The position numbers and the translations under genes are program-made. From Bdellovibrio sp. (GTDB taxonomy: Bacteria; Bdellovibrionota; Bdellovibrionia; Bdellovibrionales; Bdellovibrionaceae): a stretch of DNA of 64,000 nucleotides. The notes under the pieces are model-generated. The model searched no databases, was not told the origin of the DNA, and was given only the letters and a program-made list of their open reading frames with translations. Of the stretch, positions 33,457 through 41,139 are shown one piece after another; the first letter of the stretch is position 1; each line of letters begins with the position of its first letter. The DNA is taken from NCBI GenBank assembly GCA_014376435.1, contig JACMRL010000033.1, positions 1 to 64,000 on the forward strand, in the 5' to 3' direction.

Positions 33457-33878
33457 TCGAAAATTCCAAGCTTCCGGAATACATAAACAGCAACTACTCC
33501 GGTTAAAATAAAAGTAATCGTAGCCGTTATGGATCGAGGTGATAGCCTACTCGTTCCACACACGCCGTGACCACTGGTGCATCCACTACCCAGAACCGTT
33601 CCAAATCCTACAAGCAATCCAGCAATGACTAGTGTCCAATCTTCAGTGGGGAGGCCACCAGTAAATGCGTCCGGTTTAAAAATTTTTAGAATGAACCCAC
33701 CAATTAGCATTCCGCCAATAAAATACCACCGCCAGACTCTATCTCCCTTAATAGGCAATATAGCAGCGCTGTATATAATTCCACTAACGCCTGTTACACG
33801 GCCATTCAGATAAAGCATTAGTGAGACTGCAACACCTATTAAAATTCCGCCGATCAGTGGTAGGTAAAAATTTTCCAT
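33453..33878 (-). CDS. YeeE/YedE-type membrane protein, first copy
   Basis: The protein has 141 residues with four membrane helices. The motif GFGTVLGSGCTSGHGVCGTSR with three Cys is the sulfur-compound signature of this family (PmpA-type). It begins immediately after the MBL-rhodanese gene. Together with the next gene it matches the pmpAB pair of the BigR operon known from Xylella and Agrobacterium. Confidence 0.92.
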   Translation of the reverse strand: MENFYLPLIGGILIGVAVSLMLYLNGRVTGVSGIIYSAAILPIKGDRVWRWYFIGGMLIGGFILKIFKPDAFTGGLPTEDWTLVIAGLLVGFGTVLGSGCTSGHGVCGTSRLSPRSITATITFILTGVVAVYVFRKLGIFE

Positions 33879-34922
33879 TTAAAATCCACCCGCACGTTCT
33901 ACTGGAAGCTTGCATTCATTCCAGCCAAGCATTCCGCTGCCAAGGTGGGATATTTTTTTAAATCCCAATTTGATTCCAAGATTGGCCGCATCTTCAGAGC
34001 GCTGGCCAGATCGACAAACAAATACGATCTCTTCGGACCGATTGTATCCTTCAAGAAACTGCTTCAAGTTATTCCCTAAAGTAATTTGATGTGAGTTTTT
34101 AATGTGGCCTAGCTCGCCGAAATATTCTTCGGGTCCACGTACATCGACGACTAACACTTGATCTAATTGCGCACTCAGTTCTTTTGGAGTCAGTGTTTTG
34201 TAGCTAATAGGATTTTCGATTTCGTCAACTTTACCACAAGCCATATTTGCTGGAAGCGACTCTTTGATTTTTTTTGGTAAATCAAGTTTTAGTTCTTTCA
34301 TAATTTGTATAAATTGATCTTTTGTTTTGCCACATCCAACTCTGGGATTATGGCGAATTTCCATTTCTATTGTTGATGAAGTAAATCCTTTGTAATCGTG
34401 TGCCGGATAAACTTTTGTCTCTGGCGGAAGAGTGAATAATTTTTTATGTACGCTATCGAAAAGTTCTTCCGCTGAACCGCTTTGAAAGTCAGTCCGACCC
34501 GTACCCCTGATTAAAAGCACATCGCCAGTAAAAACCATTTCTTCACAATAAAAACTAAGTGAAGCATCTGTATGCCCAGGAGTTTCCATCGTCTTAATTT
34601 TAAACTTTCCAAATTGCAATTCATCACCATCACTCAAATTTAAATCGGCGCAAGGGACACTTGCTGTTTTAGGTACCGCTGTTTTAACCCCAGTTCTTCT
34701 TCTGATTTCACCAGCACCAGTTACGTGATCTGCGTGAATATGCGTATCAAGTACATAAACTAGATTTAAACCCAACTCAGCGATCAGCGTCAGATCGCGA
34801 TCGACTGTTTCAATCACCGTATCAATTAAAATTGCTTCTTTCGATTCAGCGTCCGCGAGCAAATAAGTGTAAGTCGAACTCTGCGACTCAAAAAGTTGTT
34901 GGAATATTAAATTCTTCTTCAC
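33879..34922 (-). CDS. MBL-fold/rhodanese fusion, persulfide dioxygenase-like (Blh type)
   Basis: The protein has 347 residues from a GTG start. An N-terminal metallo-beta-lactamase domain (about 1-235) has the metal motif THIHADHVTG, then METPGHTDASL and PAHDYKG. The C-terminal rhodanese domain (about 250-345) holds the catalytic Cys in VFVCRSGQRS. Such fusions are persulfide dioxygenase-rhodaneses that oxidise glutathione persulfide and transfer sulfur. It is the first gene of the operon and is divergent from the ArsR-type regulator. Confidence 0.92.
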   Translation of the reverse strand: MKKNLIFQQLFESQSSTYTYLLADAESKEAILIDTVIETVDRDLTLIAELGLNLVYVLDTHIHADHVTGAGEIRRRTGVKTAVPKTASVPCADLNLSDGDELQFGKFKIKTMETPGHTDASLSFYCEEMVFTGDVLLIRGTGRTDFQSGSAEELFDSVHKKLFTLPPETKVYPAHDYKGFTSSTIEMEIRHNPRVGCGKTKDQFIQIMKELKLDLPKKIKESLPANMACGKVDEIENPISYKTLTPKELSAQLDQVLVVDVRGPEEYFGELGHIKNSHQITLGNNLKQFLEGYNRSEEIVFVCRSGQRSEDAANLGIKLGFKKISHLGSGMLGWNECKLPVERAGGF

Positions 34923-34943
34923 CAGAGACCTCTTCTTAATAGC

Positions 34944-34980
34944 TTGACCCTTGTATATTATTATATATTAATATTATAAT
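34944..34980. promoter_or_regulatory. AT-rich operator/promoter between the MBL-rhodanese and ArsR genes
   Basis: A 58-bp divergent gap. TTGACC (34944-34949) and TATTAA (34966-34971) with a 16-bp spacer give a plausible plus-strand promoter. ATATTAATAT at 34965-34974 is self-complementary and overlaps that -10 element, similar to the AT-rich BigR sites I recall. A repressor bound here would block both directions. Confidence 0.5.
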
Positions 34981-35292
34981 ATGAAAAGTCAACGAAATAC
35001 TACTACCAGCGAAATGCAAAACAACTGCAAGAACGTAGCCGCTATCTTAAAAGCCATCTCGCATCCGCAAAGGCTGATGATCCTGTGTCACCTAGAAAAA
35101 GGAGCAAAAACTGTCGGCGAACTCGAAAAACTTTGCGGTGGCTCGCAGTCATCGATCTCACAGTTTTTGAAACTGATGAAACTTGAGGCTATGTTGACCT
35201 CGGAGAAGCGCGGGCTTTTTGTATATTACCGCATTCATGATCCGAAAATGAAAAAGCTAGTTTTATCTCTGTATAAAATATTTTGTAAATAA
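34981..35292 (+). CDS. ArsR-family reactive-sulfur sensor (BigR/SqrR type)
   Basis: The protein has 103 residues with a winged-helix fold. SHPQRLMILCHLEKGAKTVGEL and the recognition helix QSSISQFLKLMK are typical. Cys36, at the end of the first core helix, and Cys102, near the C-terminus, correspond by position to the two cysteines that form a disulfide or tetrasulfide in BigR and SqrR; Cys16 and Cys52 are extra. It is divergent from the sulfur operon and starts almost at the -10 element, so its mRNA may be leaderless. It is likely a repressor that releases on sulfide or persulfide. Confidence 0.85.
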   Translation: MKSQRNTTTSEMQNNCKNVAAILKAISHPQRLMILCHLEKGAKTVGELEKLCGGSQSSISQFLKLMKLEAMLTSEKRGLFVYYRIHDPKMKKLVLSLYKIFCK

Positions 35293-35444
35293 TAGGGATA
35301 AATTACTTCTACACGGGGCTCATTGGGTCCGCCTTTAGCAAATCGACTCGCTAGGTCAGCCATGAACTTTTCGAAGAATGGGCTGATTGTTGCAGCGAAT
35401 TTTTGGTTGGATCTTTTTTAAGGTAATTCGCAAAGGGAATTAAA

Positions 35445-35882
35445 ATGAAATTGAAAGCCGTTTGGGGCGAGAAAATGCGCTTTGCTGCAGAAGCTGATAA
35501 CCACACCGTTGCTATGGACACAAAACCACCTATTGGGGACGATTCAGCCCTAACTCCCAAGCAACTACTTGTCGCCGCGATTTGCGGCTGCACAGGAATG
35601 GATGTTGTTGCCCTGTTAAAAAAGTATCATCAGCCATTATCAAAATTTGAAATCGAAGCGGAGGCGTCAGTGATCGAGGGTATCCATCCTGTCATTTTCA
35701 AAGAAGTGCAGCTCACATTTAAAATTGAGGGTGAACTCGATCAAGTAAAAGTGCTTGAAGCGATAACTCTTTCGCAGACAAAGTATTGTAGCGTAAGCGC
35801 CATGTTATCAAAATCTTTTCCGATCAAATATACCGTTCAATTAAATTTAGAAACGATTGGCGCAGGTAGCGCTCAATTTTAA
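35445..35882 (+). CDS. OsmC-family peroxiredoxin-like protein
   Basis: The protein has 145 residues. The two conserved cysteines of OsmC/Ohr proteins are seen in AAICGCTGMDVVALLKKY and TLSQTKYCSVSAML. The family reduces organic hydroperoxides or handles reactive sulfur. It lies on the plus strand after the sulfur sensor, with a 152-bp gap, and is followed by the Met/Cys-rich protein 13 bp later, so a link to sulfur or metal stress is reasonable. The gap of 35293-35444 holds only a 19-codon open frame and no clear element. Confidence 0.9.
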   Translation: MKLKAVWGEKMRFAAEADNHTVAMDTKPPIGDDSALTPKQLLVAAICGCTGMDVVALLKKYHQPLSKFEIEAEASVIEGIHPVIFKEVQLTFKIEGELDQVKVLEAITLSQTKYCSVSAMLSKSFPIKYTVQLNLETIGAGSAQF

Positions 35883-35895
35883 AAAAAGGAGAATT

Positions 35896-36192
35896 ATGAA
35901 AACCGTTATACTACTAGCAGCTATGGGAATGATCAATTTCAGTTTACCAACTTGGGCAGTTGAAACCGATAAACCTCATGATATGTCAAAAATGTCCATG
36001 AATCCAACTAAAGAAGACCGCGAAAAAATGGCTGATGCACACATGCAGATGGCCACTTGTTTACGTTCTGATCAGGAATTCATGCAATGCCACGATGCAC
36101 TTCATAAGGAATGCAAATCGATGATGGGCGGATTTTGCCCGGGAATGGAGATGGGTAAATCGATGCATAAAGGAATGAAACAAAAAAAATAG
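35896..36192 (+). CDS. Small exported Met/Cys/His-rich protein
   Basis: The protein has 98 residues from the ATG with a good AAAGGAGA site; a longer frame to 35857 overlaps the OsmC gene and is less likely. A signal peptide ends at TWAVET. The mature part is rich in Met and has four cysteines, 55, 65, 73 and 81, and several His, in the order CLRSDQEFMQCHDALHKECK then FCPGM. That composition suits soft-metal binding such as Cu(I) or Ag(I), or disulfide formation. No family is recognised. Confidence 0.65.
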   Translation: MKTVILLAAMGMINFSLPTWAVETDKPHDMSKMSMNPTKEDREKMADAHMQMATCLRSDQEFMQCHDALHKECKSMMGGFCPGMEMGKSMHKGMKQKK

Positions 36193-36309
36193 CGATTTAA
36201 CTTAAACCCATGCATGGAAAAAAAGGTGGTAAGTTTGGCATCTTTTTCTAAGAGTGAACCAGAATCGCCATCAATTAATTTATTGATTGGTCAAATGGAG
36301 GAATTCTTT

Positions 36310-36759
36310 ATGAATATAGATGTGACTTACTCAATCTGCGATAAATGCAGTGGACTTAATCGTGTTCCGTTTAATTTACCCGATAAAAAATCTCCCCTAT
36401 GTGGAAAGTGCAAAATTTTACTGCCCTTACATCATGGAATTAATGAACTTACGGTTTCAACATTAGAGACTCTTTCAAATAAAAGCCCATTACCGGTTGT
36501 TGTCGATTTTTGGGCCCCTTGGTGCGGCCCTTGTCGCAGCTTTGCACCGAAATTCATTGAAGCTGCAAGCCAATTAAAAAATCGAATCGTTTTCGGCAAA
36601 ATCAATACGGAGACGCATCCGAGTGCGGGTCAAAAATTTGGAATCAAAGGTATTCCAACTTTTATTTTATTTTATCATGGCAAAGAAGTAAGTCGGGTTT
36701 CGGGTGCGCTTCCATTAAATGAGTTTGTGAATTGGGTAAATCAAACTGCTAGCAATTAA
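36310..36759 (+). CDS. trxC: Thioredoxin 2 (TrxC-type) with zinc ribbon
   Basis: The protein has 149 residues from the ATG with a GGAGGA site seven bases upstream; an upstream ATG at 36214 would add 32 residues without an SD. An N-terminal zinc ribbon (Cys-x2-Cys near 11 and CGKC near 32) is followed by the thioredoxin fold with FWAPWCGPCRSF as active site and the cis-Pro in GIPTFILF. E. coli TrxC has 139 residues and the same layout. It reduces disulfides in the cytoplasm and is often induced by oxidants. It ends the plus-strand stress cluster. Confidence 0.92.
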   Translation: MNIDVTYSICDKCSGLNRVPFNLPDKKSPLCGKCKILLPLHHGINELTVSTLETLSNKSPLPVVVDFWAPWCGPCRSFAPKFIEAASQLKNRIVFGKINTETHPSAGQKFGIKGIPTFILFYHGKEVSRVSGALPLNEFVNWVNQTASN

Positions 36760-36818
36760 AAATTGCCAGGCTGATGCCAGTCGGCGTGATTATTTTTGAC
36801 TATTTACTTGTAGAAATT

Positions 36819-36892
36819 TGGAGGTGGGTGAGGGCTTCGCACCCCCGTAGCAACTTTTGCAGAGTCGTGCCTAACTCCTCGGCCAACCCACC
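36819..36892 (-). tRNA. tRNA-Cys (anticodon GCA), CCA encoded, unusual T-loop
   Basis: The cloverleaf was folded by hand on the minus strand. The acceptor stem GGTGGGT pairs with ACCCACC. The D-stem is GCC/GGC. The anticodon stem CGACT/AGTTG encloses the loop CTGCAAA with anticodon GCA (36858-36860). The variable loop is CTAC and the T-stem is GGGGG/CCCTC. The discriminator is U followed by encoded CCA; U73 is the Cys identity base. The total is 74 nt, the same as E. coli tRNA-Cys. The T-loop reads TGCGAAG instead of TTCRANY, so position 55 is G, not U. It lies 47 bp downstream of comM. Confidence 0.88.
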
Positions 36893-36939
36893 ATCATGCA
36901 TGAACGTATCTCTGAAACTAAAAGAACCCCGCATTATTG

Positions 36940-38328
36940 TCAATTCATACCCTTTTCCAACTGCTCGAAGGGCTTTATGACCCAGCGTTCGGCCTGGTTA
37001 TAGTCGCCAAAACTGAGCTGAAGCGCTTTTTGTGGGTCCAAGTTTTCAGCAGCTTTTTCGGTGGCATAAATAGAGGCGATCCTTTCTAAGTAGGAACGAC
37101 GGCGGCTAGATAGCTGGGAATAGAAATCTTTAACGACCTCGTCTGATTTTTGAATCACGACTCGAGATTGTTTTAATTTAAATTTTTCGATTCTTTTAAG
37201 AACATCTAGGCCCTTAATAGTTCGATCCATTACCGGTGCAGTAAAAAATAAAATTCCGAAACGATCTAAGATCGGCCCCGATAACTTTTCTAAGGTTCGT
37301 GCGCACTTGGTTCGTGTAAACCGACAACTGACATTTTTTTTAACCGGCGTCCATTTTCCGCAGGGACAAAGATTGGTCGTGGCAATCACCTGAAACTCCG
37401 AAGCGATTTCACGCTGATCGGCCCCGCGCGCTAATCTTAATGTTTCACCCGTCATCGGACCACGTAGAGATTCTAAAATTTCTGGATCGAATTCTAAAAA
37501 CTCATCCATTAACAGAACCCCGCCTTGCACGCGTTCGATTTCTCCTTCATATAGGTTTTGCCCGCCTCCTAAAAATGCGGCGGGCGTAATACTTTGGTGC
37601 GGCGCAATCAGCGGGCGCCATTGTTTATCCCACCGGCCCGCTTGCTGCTCGGTTGGTTCTTTTAAAAAACTAAGTAACGACCTCGCTAACGTGGATTTTC
37701 CTGCGCCTGAGTCTCCGGCAAGTAATCCATGTAAACCTGAGGCCGCACTTAAAAATAAAAATTCAGCTTCGTCTTTCGAGAAGAATTTTTCTAAGCCTGC
37801 TTGTGGTCTTTGAAAATATTTTCTTTGTTCAGATTTTTTTTCGGTGATAATTTCAAAATCTTTAAGCTGCCGTACGCGTAACATTACATTCGACGGACTT
37901 TGCGCCTGTATATCTGCCCGACCCGATAGAAAAATTTGATTTTTAAAATAGGGAAGCTCATTCGCTAGATCTGTCGGTTCGTAAACATGACCGTCTAGGC
38001 CTAGCTCGCCGTATACAATCCAATCGTCATGAACGGCCTTCGCAGGAATTTGTTCCGTTTTGAGTAATAAACCGATCGCTACCGCTAATTCGACCCCGCG
38101 CGAACTTTTACGTAAGTGATTCGGTTTAATATTCACGATCATTTGACTAGTCACCGGAAATTGATAACCGCTATTCTTCAGCGCAGATTTAATTCGATAA
38201 AAACTCTCTTTGATCAAACGATCTGGTAAACCCAGAAAATGAATTTGGGGAATGCCCGGAATAAATTCGATTTCGACTTCGGCAATTTCTAAACGATTTC
38301 TGTTCTGGATCAACGATTTTATTTTCAT
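36940..38328 (-). CDS. comM: YifB/ComM-family Mg-chelatase-like AAA+ ATPase
   Basis: The protein has 462 residues. An N-terminal ChlI/ComM domain (about 1-140) contains FLGLPDRLIKESFYRIKSAL and VELAVAIGLL. The AAA+ core has the Walker A GDSGAGKST and Walker B GGVLLMDEFLEFD, and a C-terminal domain ends in the ASIYATEKAAENL region. ComM is a hexameric helicase promoting branch migration during integration of transformed DNA. The usual length is about 500, so this copy is slightly short at about 460. It is the last gene before tRNA-Cys. Confidence 0.9.
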   Translation of the reverse strand: MKIKSLIQNRNRLEIAEVEIEFIPGIPQIHFLGLPDRLIKESFYRIKSALKNSGYQFPVTSQMIVNIKPNHLRKSSRGVELAVAIGLLLKTEQIPAKAVHDDWIVYGELGLDGHVYEPTDLANELPYFKNQIFLSGRADIQAQSPSNVMLRVRQLKDFEIITEKKSEQRKYFQRPQAGLEKFFSKDEAEFLFLSAASGLHGLLAGDSGAGKSTLARSLLSFLKEPTEQQAGRWDKQWRPLIAPHQSITPAAFLGGGQNLYEGEIERVQGGVLLMDEFLEFDPEILESLRGPMTGETLRLARGADQREIASEFQVIATTNLCPCGKWTPVKKNVSCRFTRTKCARTLEKLSGPILDRFGILFFTAPVMDRTIKGLDVLKRIEKFKLKQSRVVIQKSDEVVKDFYSQLSSRRRSYLERIASIYATEKAAENLDPQKALQLSFGDYNQAERWVIKPFEQLEKGMN

Positions 38329-38352
38329 GAACTGTAAGCTTGCAAAACAAAA

Positions 38353-38379
38353 AAGGCCTTCGTTATTTACGAAAGCCTT
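38353..38379 (-). terminator. Hairpin terminator of the Xer-type gene
   Basis: AAGGC pairs with GCCTT and TTCGT with ACGAA with one internal mismatch. On the minus strand it is followed by a T-run (A-tract 38348-38354). It separates the recombinase from comM. Confidence 0.75.
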
Positions 38380-38409
38380 CTTCGCGAATCTTTGATTACG
38401 TAGTTCGGA

Positions 38410-39297
38410 TTAAATAGCGTGGTCTTTTAATTTTGACAGCGGATGGTGATCATCAATCGCCTTGGTGGCCGTATTCGTCGTGACCGCCGTGTAAATCTGC
38501 GTCGTTTGAATACTGGCGTGCCCAAGAATTAATTGGATCGAGCGTAAGTCTGCTCCGCCTTCAAGTAAAGCCGTCGCGCACCCGTGACGGAATCTGTGCG
38601 GATGCACGGGCTCAGCAAAGCCCGCTTTCGCTGACCAAGCTGCTAACCACCGCCATACGTCGACGCGCGATGGTCTGTGACCACGATCATTCAATAGCAA
38701 TGATTGGTTTGAAGATAGATTTTCACCTAATTGGGGGCGTGCTTTAGTTAAATAAATTTCTAAAGCCACATACAAGGCTTCAGTCAGTGGAATCAAACGC
38801 TCCTTACGCCCCTTGCCTAAAACTTTCACCCAACGCTCGGTCGCTGAAAAGTCATTTAAGTTTAAACCGATTAATTCACTCACGCGACAGCCTAAACCAT
38901 AAAGAAATAATAAAGTTAAACGATTACGTAATGTTTTTGCTTCATCGGCGATCGCGCACGAAGCGAAAAGTTTTTCAAACTCTTGCACCGTGATTGATTT
39001 TGGTAAGGCGTTTTTAACTTTAGGTGGTCTTAGTTCACGTAGTTCGGGGCTTTTGACTCCGCGGGTTTCACAATATTTTAAATAAGTTCGTACGCTGCTA
39101 ATCACGCGCGCTTGCGACCGAGTCGATAAATTTTCTTTTTTCATGAAATCGAAAAATTCGATCATGCGATCACTTTTTTCACGAAATTTTTTATAAAGAT
39201 CCAAATCGCGGCGGTAGGCCATGATTGTATTCACTGAACGACCGCGTACATTTTGTAAATCATCGAAGAAGTCAATCCACAGTAGTTGATCCATCAT
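38410..39297 (-). CDS. Tyrosine recombinase (XerC/XerD type)
   Basis: The protein has 295 residues, the size of XerC/XerD. An N-terminal SAM-like domain (about 5-90) binds the core site. The catalytic residues are visible: Arg138 in GCRVSELIGL, Lys162 in GKGRKER, His234 and Arg237 in HPHRFRHGCATALL, His260 in ILGHAS and the nucleophile Tyr269 in QIYTAV. It probably resolves chromosome dimers at dif with a partner. XerC or XerD cannot be chosen without a tree. It has its own terminator, and no integrase-like element surrounds it. Confidence 0.92.
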   Translation of the reverse strand: MMDQLLWIDFFDDLQNVRGRSVNTIMAYRRDLDLYKKFREKSDRMIEFFDFMKKENLSTRSQARVISSVRTYLKYCETRGVKSPELRELRPPKVKNALPKSITVQEFEKLFASCAIADEAKTLRNRLTLLFLYGLGCRVSELIGLNLNDFSATERWVKVLGKGRKERLIPLTEALYVALEIYLTKARPQLGENLSSNQSLLLNDRGHRPSRVDVWRWLAAWSAKAGFAEPVHPHRFRHGCATALLEGGADLRSIQLILGHASIQTTQIYTAVTTNTATKAIDDHHPLSKLKDHAI

Positions 39298-39337
39298 TCT
39301 ATTTGAAACGAATTTTTTAGTGATGGCAATAATAAAA

Positions 39338-39370
39338 AACCCGAAGCGAGTTGGCTCTTCGCTTCGGGTT
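39338..39370. terminator. 12-bp stem terminator below the lipoprotein gene
   Basis: AACCCGAAGCGA and TCGCTTCGGGTT are exact complements around a nine-base loop. On the minus strand it is followed by a T-run (A-tract 39334-39339), ending the lipoprotein operon before the Xer gene. Confidence 0.9.
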
Positions 39371-39413
39371 TAAGTGAACTTCGAACTTACTCAGCTTAAA
39401 ATATCTATTTGTT

Positions 39414-40112
39414 TTACTTAACAAGAACCGACATCTGACAGTTATAACCACCGACTGATTCAATCATCACGTTTGCAAACATACGACCTTGGGTCGCCGA
39501 ACTGCTGCTCACTTGACCCGGTTGTAAATAACCAGATGATGCTACTTGGCCTTGCGTTAATACTAAGTTAATTGCCGTTGGCCCCACTGCTTGCATTCTT
39601 AAGTTAGAAACCATGCTGTATTGCCAGTTACCCGCCGATAATGTTCCTAATGTATAAACCCCGGCTGGAAGTTGGCAGTAACCTAAGTTTAATGGTTGAT
39701 TCAATGTCATCGTGCCTTGCACACCGACTTGGCCCACGTAACTACCTTGAGATTGTCCGTAATTATATCCGCCACCGACTTGCGATCCATATTGCGATCC
39801 ATATTGCGATCCGTAGTTGTATCCACCGCCATAATTATAACCGGATGGTTGCTGCTGTTGGTACTGCGCTGTTTGCATGTTATTTCCAGTGAATGACCAA
39901 TTAAAGCGAATCACTCCGTACGAATCAACCGATTCAGCTACGAATAACGGCTGACCGTTGCTATTTTGGCAACTCACACAATTTCCGAATGCACCTACCA
40001 CCTGAGGGCTGTTAACGTTATCACCTTTTTTATCTCCGCAGGCTGCTAGCGTTACTAAAACTGCGGCAACCAGAAGGCTTTTTGCGTATTTAATATAGTT
40101 TTTGCTTTCCAT
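39414..40112 (-). CDS. Lipoprotein with Gly/Tyr-Gln-rich repeat
   Basis: The protein has 232 residues from the ATG after AAGGAGA; a TTG at 40127 is an alternative. The lipobox LAAC gives Cys25. Downstream a CVSCQ pair is followed by FVAESVDSYGVIRFNWSF, then a low-complexity part with NYGSQYGSQYGSQV repeats, and beta-rich sequence to the end. The repeated DSYG segment also occurs in the preceding lipoprotein. No family is recognised. It is the second gene of a two-gene unit. Confidence 0.7.
   Translation of the reverse strand: MESKNYIKYAKSLLVAAVLVTLAACGDKKGDNVNSPQVVGAFGNCVSCQNSNGQPLFVAESVDSYGVIRFNWSFTGNNMQTAQYQQQQPSGYNYGGGYNYGSQYGSQYGSQVGGGYNYGQSQGSYVGQVGVQGTMTLNQPLNLGYCQLPAGVYTLGTLSAGNWQYSMVSNLRMQAVGPTAINLVLTQGQVASSGYLQPGQVSSSSATQGRMFANVMIESVGGYNCQMSVLVK
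39781..39816 (-). repeat. Three 12-bp tandem repeats inside the lipoprotein gene
   Basis: TGCGATCCATAT occurs twice in a row and then once as TGCGATCCGTAG. On the minus strand each unit encodes Q-Y-G-S. The repeat can expand or contract by slippage without shifting the frame. Confidence 0.8.
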
Positions 40113-40135
40113 AAAAATCTCCTTCAATTCAATTC

Positions 40136-40963
40136 TTAATTAATGTTAAAACCTGTTTTAATATCGACACCCGTGAAAGTTCCAAGCAGTGTGTAACCCG
40201 CGCCCGCACCCGGAGCTAAAGCTGTTTTCTGTTGAATCGTGCTTGTACGGCAATCGTAAGGGCCGTTGTAAATAAACCAACAAGCGCGGTAGGGACCATG
40301 TGGACCTAACGGCGAACCACCCGCAGACTGAAACCAATATGTATCTACACGTTGTGAAGTAAAGTTCTTAAAGTAGATTGAGCCTTTGTAGGGAACATTT
40401 GTAATTGGTTCCGCATCATTACCACTTGAAGCACTTGATACCGGCTCAAGAGCAACCACGATGGCACCGTAAGAATCTTCAAATTGTGCCGTGAATACTT
40501 TACGACCGCCTAAAGTGAACCAGTAGTTATACTCGGACTCTAAAGTGTTATTGTCGTAATTTCCCGAAGATGTACCATTGCGACCCGTACCCGAAGTGAA
40601 TTCGCCCGTATTTTGAACTCCGTTATCGATATAAGAAATTAAAATTTTACCTGCATAACGGCCCGCTTCAACGTGCACTAAGTTTATGTTTACGCGGTAG
40701 TTTGAAGGAGCGTTCAGCGGATGAGTCGCTACATAAGTATTCATGACTGATGTGCTGACCGGAGTAAACGTTAATGTCGAACCTCCAGAAAATGTCGGAG
40801 TTGTATTCGTTGAGGTTGGAGCATTAGGGTCAATAATAATCGCCGTCGTGCCGCCGGTCGCACCATTATTGTTTGACTGAGAGTTGGATTTAGAACATCC
40901 AGCTGTCATCAAACCCATCAATCCTAGAGCCATCGTCAGAATGATAAGTTTAGTTGTTTTCAT
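40136..40963 (-). CDS. Lipoprotein of unknown function
   Basis: The protein has 275 residues from the ATG with AAGGAAGG upstream; a longer frame to 40999 adds 12 residues with no SD. The lipobox LMTAGC gives Cys23, followed by a Ser/Asn/Thr-rich linker (24-55). The later sequence contains EDSYGAIVVALEP and YFKNFTSQRVDTYWF, ending in a small beta domain with two Cys (ACWFIYNGPYDC). It shares the xDSYGxI segment with the next lipoprotein and lies 23 bp upstream of it on the same strand. It is probably outer-membrane anchored; the role is unknown. Confidence 0.7.
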   Translation of the reverse strand: MKTTKLIILTMALGLMGLMTAGCSKSNSQSNNNGATGGTTAIIIDPNAPTSTNTTPTFSGGSTLTFTPVSTSVMNTYVATHPLNAPSNYRVNINLVHVEAGRYAGKILISYIDNGVQNTGEFTSGTGRNGTSSGNYDNNTLESEYNYWFTLGGRKVFTAQFEDSYGAIVVALEPVSSASSGNDAEPITNVPYKGSIYFKNFTSQRVDTYWFQSAGGSPLGPHGPYRACWFIYNGPYDCRTSTIQQKTALAPGAGAGYTLLGTFTGVDIKTGFNIN

Positions 40964-41139
40964 AAGACCTTCCTTTTGTATAAGTACATTGCTAAGCACA
41001 TGCCGAAAAAGTTGGTTTTTCTAACTAGCTGAAATAACAGCGGCAATTTTAGATGTGTTTTACTATGAGGCGCGTACAAAACGTCGACACCACCGGATAG
41101 TAACGAAAAGTGCTAACAGTCATTTCAGTATGAGACATA

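Noticed and set aside
36774-36980. 68-codon plus-strand ORF between trxC and comM
   Set aside because: It runs across the tRNA-Cys gene and the end of comM, has no SD and gives no recognisable protein.
38410-39297. Integrase marking a mobile element or prophage
   Set aside because: The tyrosine recombinase has XerC/D length and motifs and sits among housekeeping genes; no attachment repeats or phage genes are nearby.
39781-39816. CRISPR-like direct repeats
   Set aside because: The units are 12 bp, directly adjacent, with no spacers, and encode Q-Y-G-S within a lipoprotein gene.
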